64,000 nucleotides of DNA from Nelumbo lutea (Eukaryota; Streptophyta; Magnoliopsida; Proteales; Nelumbonaceae): the NCBI GenBank assembly GCA_022828595.1, contig JAKGHH010000005.1:67513655-67577654 (forward strand), in the 5' to 3' direction. This document shows, piece after piece, positions 1-9,816 of the stretch; positions within the stretch are counted from its first letter, which is position 1; the number at the start of each line of letters is the position of its first letter. The notes beneath the pieces are model-generated. The model was not told the origin of the DNA. It searched no databases and saw only the letters and a list, made by a program, of their open reading frames with translations. Both the position numbers and the translations under genes were made by a program.

Positions 1-2757
1 GTATAAAAAACATGTAATATTGGCATAATGGTTAATTAATTATTATTATTATAAGCAAATGACTTGGGTTCGAAACTTGTTACATTCGGTTTGTGATTTT
101 TAACAAGTTATTTCACTTAAATAACATTTAATGACATTATTAAATGCTAAAATCAAAGGTAACTTAAATGAGCATTTAATTAAATTATATTAGCATTTAG
201 TGGCGTTCCAAACTTTAAGACTTAATTAAAATTGATATTAATGAGAGATAAGAGATAAATTAAATTTAAATTTAAATTTGATATTAATGAGAAAGAAAAT
301 AGATAAATTAAATTTAAATTTAAAACCTTGTATGGGGGTGCTAGATTGAGGTGGGCGGGAGAGATTAGGGCGGTGTTTGGAACTGATATTAGTGTCATGT
401 TGGAAAAATTGGTGTTCTAGGAAATGTCAATATATTTGGAATCGTTTTTCCATTAAAAAATGGTGCTCTAAGTCTTTAAGCCACACCTTAGAGATTGAGA
501 ATGCATGGTTTGGAGCAACGCCGAATTCAATATTTTATCAAATTGGAGTTCATTACTGCCAACAAGGACGTAATGTGAGTGGTGTGGGTTTCTTATAATG
601 GGTACAAGTGTTGAAAACAAATATAGAGCACTAGTACCAAACAAAAGGTGGTGGTGTTGTTCCAGGAAATGTGCTACCTGGCAACAACATTTCCAAACAA
701 AAAAAAACACCGTTTTTTCAGAAAATGATACTACATAGCATCAATGCCAAACATATACTAGAGAGATCAATTCTACACAAATAATAAAAGAAAGATTCAT
801 CTAAATGATTATTGATGGATACCTCGTATTGGTCACATCTACCTTTTCGAATCACGCAATAAAGATACCTGAATAAATCGATTATTAAGCATTCTATTTT
901 TACCTATTATTCTAACTATTTGGTTGAAAGGAATCAAAATTAAAATGATTGCCTTTTTCCCTTCTTTTAAAAAAAAATCATTCCAACTGATTTCAATTCC
1001 TATTCTAATTCTTGTTTGATATTCCAATTCCAATTATGGACTTAATAGTGAGTTAGTGGTGTAGTTGGTGAATGCCATCATTCATCACAGGCTCTTTGAA
1101 CATATCATCACTATTTTTAATCAATACTTTATTTAATTAATCGCATGCTCTTATATCTTTAGTTTGGTCTTTACACTTTTGGACGATGAAGTAGACATAT
1201 CATATATGTTGGTTATTATTTAATATTTATAATAAGGCTGTAATATAAGCTTTCCCATCCAAAAGACAAAAAAAAAGTATAAGCTTTGATGGTAGTCATC
1301 TCATCAGTCCTGGGACACGTAGGGTTAGGAGGAATCCTAGCGTCTGTCACGGTGGAACGATTGCTTGGGAGTTGGCACCATACTGGCGTCATCTTCTTGC
1401 CGATGCGGGTGGATTCTTATTCGGTCTGTCGTGACTTATTTTTTGGCTCTCTGAAAATGGAAATTCAAGGTGAATACATTAATGCCAATTTCTCCACTCT
1501 TAGGCCTTCCAGATAAAACAAACCGGCTACATACAATTGCAAATGCTCTTCGAGCTTGGATAGGGAGTCAGAGTGGTTTGCACTTGCAGATTAATTAATT
1601 ACTTAATTAAAAATCATACACAGGCACAGTTATTCATCTTCAAGAAGTTTGACAGATATCTATCTATCTATATATATATAACTTCTGATTTAACGCAAAG
1701 AGTATCAGACTAACTAGCTCTTATCACATTGATCTTGGTCCATATATCTTGTACTTGGATTCTCGATGGGAGCAACGACTCTGCAATATTGTGAGCTACC
1801 ATGGATATATAATCTGATATATCCTGGACCTCGACCAACCCCAGATGGTGCTGCTGCTGCTGCTCATAATTGACAGGAATAGATAGATATCTATTCCTGT
1901 CAATTATCCCCACCTTCGTCCAAGTTGTATCTCTTATTCTCTTATCTATGCCAAATGTAAATTAATGGGAGGCGAGCTCTATGATGCCTACTAGCTTAGC
2001 TACTTGCACAAGAAATTGTTTAGATTTCTTATTATAAATCATTGGGAAAAAAAAAAAGAAGGAATTGTCTGTTCACTTTCGGCTGGTGGACAAAGAACAA
2101 CTGAACCAAATTAAGGGTGACCCCCACTTGAATCAATTTGTCTCCTATCTTTTGTTTGCACTCTATAGTTTATTCGTCTCTATTCCATGATTGACTCCGT
2201 CCATGAATCGGAGGTGGTTGTGTGTGGATTTCATAAATGCGCCGAATCCGATGAGGATCAGGATAAAATGCGACATTAATTATTAGACTCCTTCAACCTT
2301 TGTATGATGATTACTAGCTAGAAGTAGCATTAATTGAATTGGATTAGGCACTGATTTTGTTGCCTGAACCACGATTAGTCATTTGGCTTAATTAGTTGAA
2401 ACTGCTGAATGATTAAGTATGTGGGGCGATCCTCATAGCTGAACGTTTTAGCCATACCTAGGGAATATCTCTCATATTTATATTTTATTAAATCTCAATG
2501 TACGATGGTGATGTGTTGTGGGGAGATGTTGACAGTTCACTCTTGAATGATATCATCACGAAGTTGTATATATCACCATTACCAACCACATGAATAAAGA
2601 TTTGTATAACAGTTAATAGCCTAATGCTAATACTATTAGGGCAGAGCAGCAATAAGTTCACTTCATGGCTAAGTTGGAATTTAATGAGCCTGAATTTTAA
2701 ATGGATCTCTATCCTTGCCTTTGTGTTTCAGTCACATGCATGACTAGTAACCTTCTC
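1..2757. other. Intergenic, AT-rich, no gene seen
   Basis: No open frame here resembles a known protein, and the possible frames are short and low in complexity. The stretch is AT-rich, with a TATC/TA microsatellite near 1655-1680 and a short CTG run near 1852-1862. Nothing else recognisable was seen apart from the perfect palindrome listed separately. Confidence 0.6.
1866..1907. repeat. Perfect 20-bp palindrome with 2-nt spacer
   Basis: Positions 1866-1885 are the exact reverse complement of 1888-1907, leaving only GA between them. The arms contain AATTGACAGGAATAGATA. A transcript or single strand could fold into a 20-bp stem. No TSD or transposon ends were recognised around it. Confidence 0.85.
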
Positions 2758-2880
2758 ATGGTGGCGTGACTCAGTTGGTAGGATCTTTAACTCATTCTAG
2801 CGGAAACTGGGGATCAAATCCTATACTACCACCAGAGTTGGGGGTTAAGGGGATGGGGATCGGCACTATGAAACAGCAAT
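2758..2880 (+). repeat. tRNA-derived SINE-like sequence
   Basis: An A-box-like stretch (GGCGTGACTCAGTTGGTA) is followed about 40 bp later by a B-box-like stretch (GGGGATCAAATCC), the layout of an internal RNA polymerase III promoter. The downstream part resembles the sequence after the B-box-like motif at 15245-15320, so both may belong to one SINE family. It lies just upstream of the gypsy 5' LTR. Poly-A tail and TSD were not identified. Confidence 0.4.
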
Positions 2881-2948
2881 TTCAATTCAACCCACAGAGA
2901 ACGCCTCATGTGTGTTCCGCAGTACATCCCAATTGTGTGATGGAAATA

Positions 2949-3568
2949 TGATGGAGGCCCATCTCATCATATGGGTGACAAATTATGGGAAGAATTCAAG
3001 ATAAGTCAAAGAACACAAAGAATCCAAGATAATTCAGGAATTCAAAATACATCAAGAATTCAAGAATACAAGATCCACCAAGAATTCAAGAAATCAAGAT
3101 AATCAAGAACTCAAGAATTCAAGATTAGCAAGATCCAAGAAATTAAGATAGACCAAGGCTCATCAAGAAACCAAGACTCATCAAGAATTCAAAGAAACCA
3201 AGACTCATCAATAAATCAAGAAGACTAGATAATCCAATATTCATGCATGGATAAGAACAAGGGAGATAGGACGGGGGAGATCAAGTCAAGAAGACATAGA
3301 TCATATCTACAAGTTTGAGATGTTTAGATCAAATCTAATTTCTTTTCCTAGTTCTTTTATAATTTCTCAATGTATTATAAATACTGCTATTTTCCATAAT
3401 TATTAATCAATTCATACTTCAGATTTCAGAATTTCTTCAAGTTCTCTTCTTCATATTTTCGCCACATTTTTCTCTCTCCCAGAGAAATCGGTGTTATTTG
3501 CTAGGTGCTAGCGAACGCCCGGTGCTCACATAGCCAGATCTGGTTCTCATTGCTTCCACGCTGCGTCA
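2949..3568 (+). repeat. 5' LTR of gypsy element
   Basis: This is a direct repeat of 6282-6867, with TG...CA ends. The first half is built of degenerate short tandem units related to ATCAAGAATTCAAG (about 3035-3230), which explains the length difference between the two LTRs (620 versus 586 bp). It ends directly before the primer-binding site. Confidence 0.88.
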
Positions 3569-3570
3569 GG

Positions 3571-3583
3571 TTGTATCAGAGTA
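3571..3583 (+). other. Primer-binding site, initiator tRNA-Met type
   Basis: TTGTATCAGAGTA, two bases after the 5' LTR, is close to TGGTATCAGAGCC, the usual plant site complementary to the 3' end of initiator tRNA-Met. Three mismatches fit an old copy. Confidence 0.65.
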
Positions 3584-3599
3584 GGGAATTCGCCCAGTC

Positions 3600-5003
3600 A
3601 TGTCCAACCCAGACGGTAGCAGTCGCAACCCACCCCGTGACGGAGATCAGGGGTTCCCAGCTGTTTGGAGAGCAATCGAAGAGCAGCGTACAGCCACACG
3701 TAACATCGAACGGTAGTTGGCAGAGGTGACTGAACAACTGCAAACCTTGTTACGGGAGGTTGTCCCACGAATCCGGGAAAATCCACAGCAGATCGCAGGA
3801 GACGACCACGACAGACCACCCGTCGCTACTGCGTCCCGACGCCCAGTTCTTGACGACGACAGTGATGACGATTTCGAATTTGGTGGTGCTCCAGTTCTTC
3901 CCGGCAACGACAGAAACGGTAGAAATTGGCACAATCATGGTAATTTCAACCCCCGTAGGAATAATGATGAATTTAAACTCAAGGTAGATATTCCTACTTT
4001 TAGTGGAGATCTTGGCATAGAGGGACTTCTGGATTGGATCACAGAAGTCGATAGGTTCTTTGGTTACATGGAAATACCAGAGGAACGAAGGGTAAGATTA
4101 GTAGCTTTCCGATTAAAGGGAGGTGCATCTGTTTGGTGGGAACGGATGAGAGAGACCCGGATGAGAGAAGGAAGGGGTCCTGTTCGAACCTGGAGGCGCA
4201 TGAAACAATTGATCAGAGGTAGATTCTTACCTCTTGACTATGAACAATATATGTTTGAATCTTATCAGAGGTGTGCGTAGGGTTCTCGTAGTGTTAATGA
4301 ATATACATCTGAATTTTTTAGATTAGCTTAAAGAAATCAATTATCTGAAAGTGATAACTAGCAGGCAGCCCGTTATCTAAGCGGTTTAAGACCGTCTATC
4401 AGAGATAAAATTGGTGTACAGATGGTTCTTAGTGTGCAGGAAGCAAGGAACCTAGCCTTGAAAGCAGAATTAATGTTCTAGGACAAGGCACGCAGTGATA
4501 ATTATTGCCGGTACAGCGGGAGCGACAACAAACCGGCAACTGTCGACAGGAACAAATCAGTTCCGGCAGTACAACCTTCTCACCCGGCAAGTACAAGTAA
4601 CGCCGGTAAGGCTACTACAAGAGGGCATACTCGAGGTAATCCTTCCAACCCTCCTAAAACCAGTAACCCTTATGCAAGGCCTGCTCCTATTAAATGTTTT
4701 AAATGTAATGAGGTTGGACATAGATCTAGTGACTGTCCCAAGAGGAAGGTAGTTAATATGGTAGAAAGGGAAGAAGAAGTATATTGTGGACCTGATGGGG
4801 AGGATGAAGAGGGTCCATATGAACATGAGGAGTATACTTGTGTGGTAAGAAAATTAATGTTGTCCCAGAAAAATAAGGATACTTCTCAAAGGCACAGATT
4901 ATTTCGTACCAGATGTACTGTCAAGGGAAAATTATTTAACTTAAGGCAGTCAAGAAAATATTATTTGCAGGGATGTCATACAAAAGTTACAATTACTTCA
5001 TGA
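3600..5003 (+). pseudogene. Gag of gypsy element with zinc knuckle, decayed
   Basis: The frame starts at ATG 3600 and can be followed to about 5003. In-frame stops lie at 3714 (TAG), 4278 (TAG), 4329 (TAA), 4359 (TAG) and 4479 (TAG). A retrotransposon Gag core with a GLLDWITEVDRFF segment and a VWWERM motif lies at about 3990-4300. A CX2CX4HX4C knuckle (CFKCNEVGHRSSDC) lies at about 4695-4736, followed by an acidic linker toward protease. In the family, Gag forms the virus-like particle and binds element RNA; this copy cannot make a full protein. Several stops are consistent with CAG to TAG changes, as expected from cytosine deamination of methylated, silenced DNA. Confidence 0.85.
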
Positions 5004-5530
5004 AAAACATCCAAACCCAAATACAATTGGGTGAATCAAGGAAGGAGACGGCGTACGAGTGGAGGAACGCTGCAAGGTACCTTTTTATTGGTAAGTACCA
5101 TGATAAAGTATATTGTGATATTGTAGATATGGATGCTTGCCATATTTTGTTATGGAGGCCTTGGCAATTTGATACAGATGCAAGGCATATGGGTAGGAAA
5201 AATACCTACCAATTTGAAAAAGAGGGTATACGTTATACTTTGTTACCCATGGCTGAAAAGAATGTCCCAAATGCCCCAAAAGCAAATGAAAATGATTTCT
5301 TTACTATTACACACCATCATGCTGAATTTGTAAAAGAATGTAAAGATACCCGTGAGGTACATTTGTTAAAGGGAGAAAATATGAATGAAACACTAGAGGA
5401 AAATAAGATTCCAGTGGAAGTGCATGGACGACTTGATGAGTTCCATGATGTAGTTCCAGATGAGTTACCAAATGAACTCCCACCCATGCGAGATATACAA
5501 CATCACATTGATTTTGTTCTTGGTACTAGA
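4973..5530 (+). pseudogene. Gypsy protease remnant and start of reverse transcriptase
   Basis: The frame shifts near 4940-4975, exactly where the Asp-Ser/Thr-Gly active site of the aspartic protease is expected, and that site is not readable. Downstream features are typical of plant gypsy polyproteins: a CDIVDMDACHILL segment and WQFDTDARHMGRKNTYQF at about 5118-5215. A linker follows, then a VVPDELPNELPPMRDIQHHI segment (about 5450-5510), which normally leads directly into the reverse transcriptase. The similarity stops near 5530 and is replaced by RAD5-like sequence. No catalytic reverse transcriptase is present. Confidence 0.8.
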
Positions 5531-6219
5531 ATCATAATTCCCCTTGTAAATTCTTCAAAGGTTAAAGTTTGTGGTCGATGTGTAGCTACGCCAGAAGACT
5601 TTAGTTGATGCAAGAAATTGTACTGTGTGTAAGCTTTCACATTCACAGTTCCATTTTCATTGAGGGTGATAAGTCTTCATGGAAGTTAGAAGTTCCTTCA
5701 TATTTCGATTCTACTCTTTGTCCTCTTCTGGCTCTTTTCAAATTGCTGAAAATTAAGCCATATCAGAAGGTAGAAGTTATCCCGAAGGATCTTGACAAGC
5801 GAAAACGTTCCTTAAGCCTAGAGGGTGATTCAAATGAAACTGCAACACTCTTGCCTCTTTTGAAACGAAGAAAGGGGGGCCAACATCTTGAGCAAAGTAA
5901 CGATGAATAAGTTATCTCAAAGTCAGCTATAAATAAGCTTGTCGGTACTGCAGATACATACAATCTGGAGGAAATGGATCCCCCAAAAACACTCATGTGT
6001 GGTCTAAGGCCGTATCAGAACCAAGCCCTTTATTGGATGACAGAATCGGGGAAAGGAATTGATGTTGAACAAGCGGCCAAAACACTTCATCCATGTTGGT
6101 CTGCTGATCGTATATGTGATAAGAGAGCATCCGCAATCTATGTTAACAATTTCTCAGGGGAAGCTACTACACAATTTCCCAGTGCTTTAATACTTGCTGA
6201 CCTTCATCGCTACCTACCA
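5531..6219 (+). pseudogene. Captured RAD5/HLTF-like repair helicase fragment
   Basis: The translation matches the segment running from the HIRAN domain into the start of the SNF2 helicase of plant RAD5-type proteins. It reads PLVNSSKVKVCGRC, then LMQEIVLCVSFHIHSS, a FDSTLCPLLALFKLLKIKPY segment, then LRPYQNQALYWM, GIDVEQAAKTLHPCW and FSGEATTQFPSA. RAD5/HLTF proteins are SNF2-family ATPases with a RING ubiquitin-ligase domain that act in DNA damage tolerance. Only the region before the Walker A motif is here, so there is no ATPase or RING. A frameshift near 5600 and a TAA at 5908 interrupt it. After ATTQFPSA the reading returns to ordinary gypsy 3' sequence by about 6215. The fragment is co-oriented with the element and lies between its LTRs, which indicates capture, probably by template switching during reverse transcription. 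Family assignment is from remembered conservation. Confidence 0.82.
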
Positions 6220-6281
6220 GAGATGACCCTCGCATATCCTAGCCACGACTCGGGGTCGAGTCTTTTCCAAGTGAGGGAGAA

Positions 6282-6867
6282 TGATGGAGGCCCATCTCAA
6301 GATAAGCCAAAGAACACAAAGAATCCAAGATAATTCAGGAATTCAAAATACATCAAGAATTCAAGAATTCAAGATCCATCAAGAATTCAAGATAATCAAG
6401 AACTCAAGAATTCAAGATAATCAAGAACTCAAGAATCCAAGATTAGCAAGATCCAAGAAATTAAGATAGACCAAGACTCATCAAGAATTCAAAGAATCCA
6501 AGACTCATCAAGAATCCAAGAGTTCTAGATAATCCAAGATTCATGCATGGATAAGATCAAGGGAGATCGGACGGGGGAGATCAAGTCAAGAAGAGTTCGA
6601 TCCTATCTACAAGTTTGAGATGTTTAGATCAAATCTAATTTCTTTTCCTAATTCTTTTATAATTTCTCAATGTATTATAAATACTGCTATTTTCCATAAT
6701 TATTAATCAATTCATACTTCAGATTTTAGAATTTCTTCAAGTTCCCTTCTTCCTATTTTCGCCACCTTTTCTCTCTCCCAGAGAAATCGGTGTTATTCGC
6801 TAGGTGCTAACGAACGCCCGGTGCTTGCATAGCCAGCTCCGGTTCTCATTGCTTCCACGCTGCGTCA
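6282..6867 (+). repeat. 3' LTR of gypsy element, with polypurine tract
   Basis: This is the direct repeat partner of 2949-3568. It is preceded by the purine-rich GTGAGGGAGAA (6271-6281), the expected start site for plus-strand synthesis. It contains the same degenerate ATCAAGAATTCAAG tandem units. The remainder, including CATGGATAAGA and the TATAAATACTGC segment (about 6675-6686, a likely TATA box), is nearly identical to the 5' copy. Confidence 0.88.
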
Positions 6868-6897
6868 AAACATCTCCTATGGTGACAAATACGGGAG

Positions 6898-7098
6898 AGG
6901 GAGATATCCCTAATGCACATAAAGATGCACGTGTGTAATACGCTCTGTGAGGAGACGGGATCTGTTCCTCACAAATGGGCGCTTCATAAGCATTGAGAAC
7001 ATCTCCCACACTTATTAATTATTATTTAGGGAGATGTTCCCAATGCACAGTGGATGTGCATGTGAGGCGCCCATTTGTGAAAAGCAGATCCCGTCTCC
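6898..7098. repeat. Foldback (MITE-like) element
   Basis: GGAGACGGGATCTG and the following bases to 6982 pair with 7067-7098 as inverted arms of about 32 bp with few mismatches. An inner pair, GCATTGAGAACATCTCCC (6990-7007) and GGGAGATGTTCCCAATGC (7029-7046), extends the hairpin. A further copy of the inner arm is found at about 6898-6935. A related fragment (GCATTGGGAACATCTTCTC) occurs at 8090-8108. No coding potential. Confidence 0.65.
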
Positions 7099-8587
7099 CA
7101 TGTGGGGGCGCCAATCTAAACTCACATACACATACCAGTAGCATGAGCATAGACTAGTTGCTGATGGTTTGCTGCCTTCATCACTGACTCTAGATTATCT
7201 GCTAACTAGGGCACCAATATTAGAGCATTGGCTCCTTTCATGGGGTTTGGTTGCTATTTTCTCATGCAGCCAATTCCATCCACAGCCATTCCTCAGACCT
7301 TCGGGGATTTGACTGCCTTCACCATGGTCATGGTCTTACAACAAATAAAGGGAAACAGCCCCACATGCCAAAAGTTCTTTGTGATGCAAACTCCAATTTG
7401 GGAGGGTTGAAGTGAAAGGAATTTTGGCTTTTAGAGGTGGACCCTACTCAGACAACCCCCATAAGCTATGTTTGGCAAAAATTCAAAGAACCCAAATTCG
7501 TTGTTCATTAGATTTTTTTTAAGGGGCATCTTTTTAATTTTCTTGAATGACTTATCCAAAGTGCTTTAAAGTAGCTAAACCAAGTTTAATCGAACAATTC
7601 CCAAATAGAGGTACAATAGAATCAAGCTTTAATCGAACAATTATTCAGACTCGAATTTGGTTAAGCTCAATTAAAGTTCAATGCTGATCGAGTTGAATCT
7701 TTGTATAAGTTTGATTAGTTTTTTCAATCTTGAATTTAACCAATAAAATATTTGGTTCAAAAGATAAAAGATTGTGATATTAGTATTTCGAATTATGTCT
7801 TATGTGTTTTACTCTGTTTTACATTTTATGTCCTACAGCTTTATCTACAACTACGTTTTATACAAATTGATTGCAAGCGAATACCATGTTTTATCTAATG
7901 AGCACATGGTATTTCAATTGAATGAAAATTCCAATATTTTGAATTTGAGGGAAATGTTGCTATGTCTATGTTTTATTGGTGCTTTGCAAGAAAATATTAA
8001 TTGCATATGTGCTCACAACGGATGCAAGGCCCCGTCCAATGCCTAAAACTCGAAAAATTATGCAACCAAATCTCCTACCCCCAATGCATCTGCATTGGGA
8101 ACATCTTCTCATAAATGATAACATACAACCACTTGATCCTATATTTTTTAGTGTAGTAATTAGCGTCTTATGACTCATGTCTAATGGGTCTTAACATTCT
8201 CCCCCTGCTAATGTGCCACGTGTACATTATAAAGTCTCATATATGGGGTGCTATGCACATAAGGCTCAATTTAAAAAGAATATAAATGTAAATATATATA
8301 AAATAATACAAATACAAGATTTGCACTCTATATATTTATAATTGTATTCATTCCAAACCAAGTCTAAAGAAAAGTAAGGCTCTACAAAGGAAATAGACTT
8401 ATGCCCTCACCATCATCTCTAGGTTTTGGCATAATAATAAGCACTTGATCCTAACAAGATGATCAAGATGTGATGTACATGTGAAATGTCTTGTAGATAG
8501 GAGTGGACAAAATTCTTGTGGATAAGAGATCCCATCTCTCTCTCTCTCTATCTATATTATATGGAAATATAATTTTATATAGTAACT

Positions 8588-8740
8588 ACCTTTTTTTTCA
8601 CCACCCTAATTACATACCACAACCAGAAATTATCGTATGTCCGTGGATCAGGTTAAGTGGTAAACTTGCACTAAAATGAGTATCGGGTTAGGGTTAGGAT
8701 AGACTTAATTGGGTTTTGGATTGTCATTTTTCAAGGAGAT
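8588..8740 (+). repeat. Dispersed repeat, copy 1
   Basis: This copy shares order and sequence with 9118-9310: a poly-T run, a CACC/CACCTA segment, an AAATTAT(C/T)GTA segment, then GTTAAGTGG, TTGCACT(A/G)AAATGA, CGGGTTAGGGT, and ACTTAATTGGGTTTT. The family is not recognised. The poly-T start would fit a retroposed element read on the other strand. Confidence 0.55.
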
Positions 8741-9117
8741 ATGATTTACAATTACATAGGTGTTGTTTGGTAAGTCTTTTTTAAAAGATCTTTTGGTAGA
8801 CCTAATAATCAAAATATAATGTGAACGTTTGCATTAAGATTTTAGTGATTTGTAGATAATTTGGCTAAAGTGTGTCTTTTCGCACATAGATGAATTAAAA
8901 AAAGGCGAAAAAGCTCTATTTGGAGTTTCTCAAAAATAGTCCAAAATGGATTCCTCGTATCTTTTCGAAAATGCAGCTTTTGACAATTAAATCTTTTTTC
9001 AACCAAATAAGAAAAAACTAAAACGTGGGTTATTGGACTTCTAAAAAGCCAACGGCTTACCTGAAAAGACACGCCTAACAGGGCCATAGTGGATATTCTT
9101 TTTTTAGGTAAAATTGT

Positions 9118-9310
9118 TTTTTTTTTTTTATCATTTGTCACCTATTTCTACACGGTAGCTACAAATTATTGTACAATGTGCTGGTCGGAGTTAAGTGGCA
9201 AGGCTGCACTGAAATGACCCTACCGGGTTAGGGTCAGGGACTTAATCAGGTTTTCAATTGGGTTCGAGTTGGGTGAGCTGTATATTTTTATGGGTTGGGT
9301 GAACTGTGAG
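9118..9310 (+). repeat. Dispersed repeat, copy 2
   Basis: This is the second copy of the repeat at 8588-8740, about 530 bp downstream in the same orientation. It lies roughly 500 bp upstream of the PfkB kinase start codon. Confidence 0.55.
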
Positions 9311-9734
9311 CGACTTCGGATCGAGTTTGAACTCTCACTTCAAAGTTTGAAGTGAGACAAATCCGTGCCTCTCAAAACAAGACGACAATACATGCAATGA
9401 TGCAAAGGGATCTATCAAAGTTATATGTTTGGTTAGATGGAAAGGGAAAGTGGAAAGAAAATTCTTTTAAAAGAAAATTTGTGGTGGATTATCCCTATTG
9501 GATGGGTAGTTTCGAATTGGCCACGCCAGCATCACTCTTCAACGTGGCTGAAATAGGATACATCATACATCCCGTTGCCTACTTGACTCTGCTACTAGGA
9601 AAAAAAAGATGGTACCCATACCACTACTGCAGTAGCACGTGTACGTGTTTTACGGGGCAAATCGTTATATTCTTCTTCAATGCAGGGTAATTTTGGTATG
9701 GAAGTAGTCACCCCGGAGGTGATGCGACTCGATG

Positions 9735-9747
9735 TATTATAATATAA
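9735..9747 (+). promoter_or_regulatory. Probable TATA box of the PfkB kinase gene
   Basis: An ATTATAATATAAA stretch lies about 70-80 bp upstream of the start codon at 9817, a plausible distance for a TATA box with a short 5' leader. No other core-promoter element is obvious. Confidence 0.45.
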
Positions 9748-9816
9748 AGCAAGAGAGTTCGGCGAGGGCAACTGAGCTGAGACTGAGGGAGCTTGCTCTG
9801 AAATCTTGGAGGAGAT

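Larger units (their letters stand above)
2949..6867 (+). mobile_element. Ty3/gypsy LTR retrotransposon carrying a RAD5-like gene fragment
   Basis: Two related LTRs (2949-3568 and 6282-6867) begin TGATGGAGG and end GCGTCA. Between them lie, in order, a primer-binding site, a Gag region with zinc knuckle, a protease remnant, the first residues before a reverse transcriptase, a host-derived RAD5-like fragment, and a short polypurine tract. Reverse transcriptase, RNase H and integrase are absent. The element is therefore non-autonomous and about 3.9 kb, far shorter than a full gypsy element. The flanking pentamers AAATA (2944-2948) and AAACA (6868-6872) differ by one base and may be a decayed TSD. 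The Gag frame holds five nonsense codons, so the insertion is old. The unique sequence on both sides resembles the foldback repeat at 6898-7098, so the element may have landed inside a copy of it. Confidence 0.88.
7110..9700. other. Intergenic, repeats only
   Basis: No protein-like frame is convincing. The stretch holds a TC microsatellite near 8539-8552 and the repeat pair listed separately. A possible MITE lies at about 8757-9090, whose ends GTGTTGTTTGGTAAGTC and GACACGCCTAACAGGGCC are weakly inverted. Confidence 0.5.

Noticed and set aside
8680..8700. GGGTTAGGGTTAGG, looks telomere-like
   Set aside because: Plant telomere units are TTTAGGG; only two imperfect units are present and they belong to a dispersed repeat pair.
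9352..9690. A 112-codon frame upstream of the kinase
   Set aside because: No recognisable domain, and it lies where the kinase promoter is expected. A small unknown gene cannot be fully excluded.
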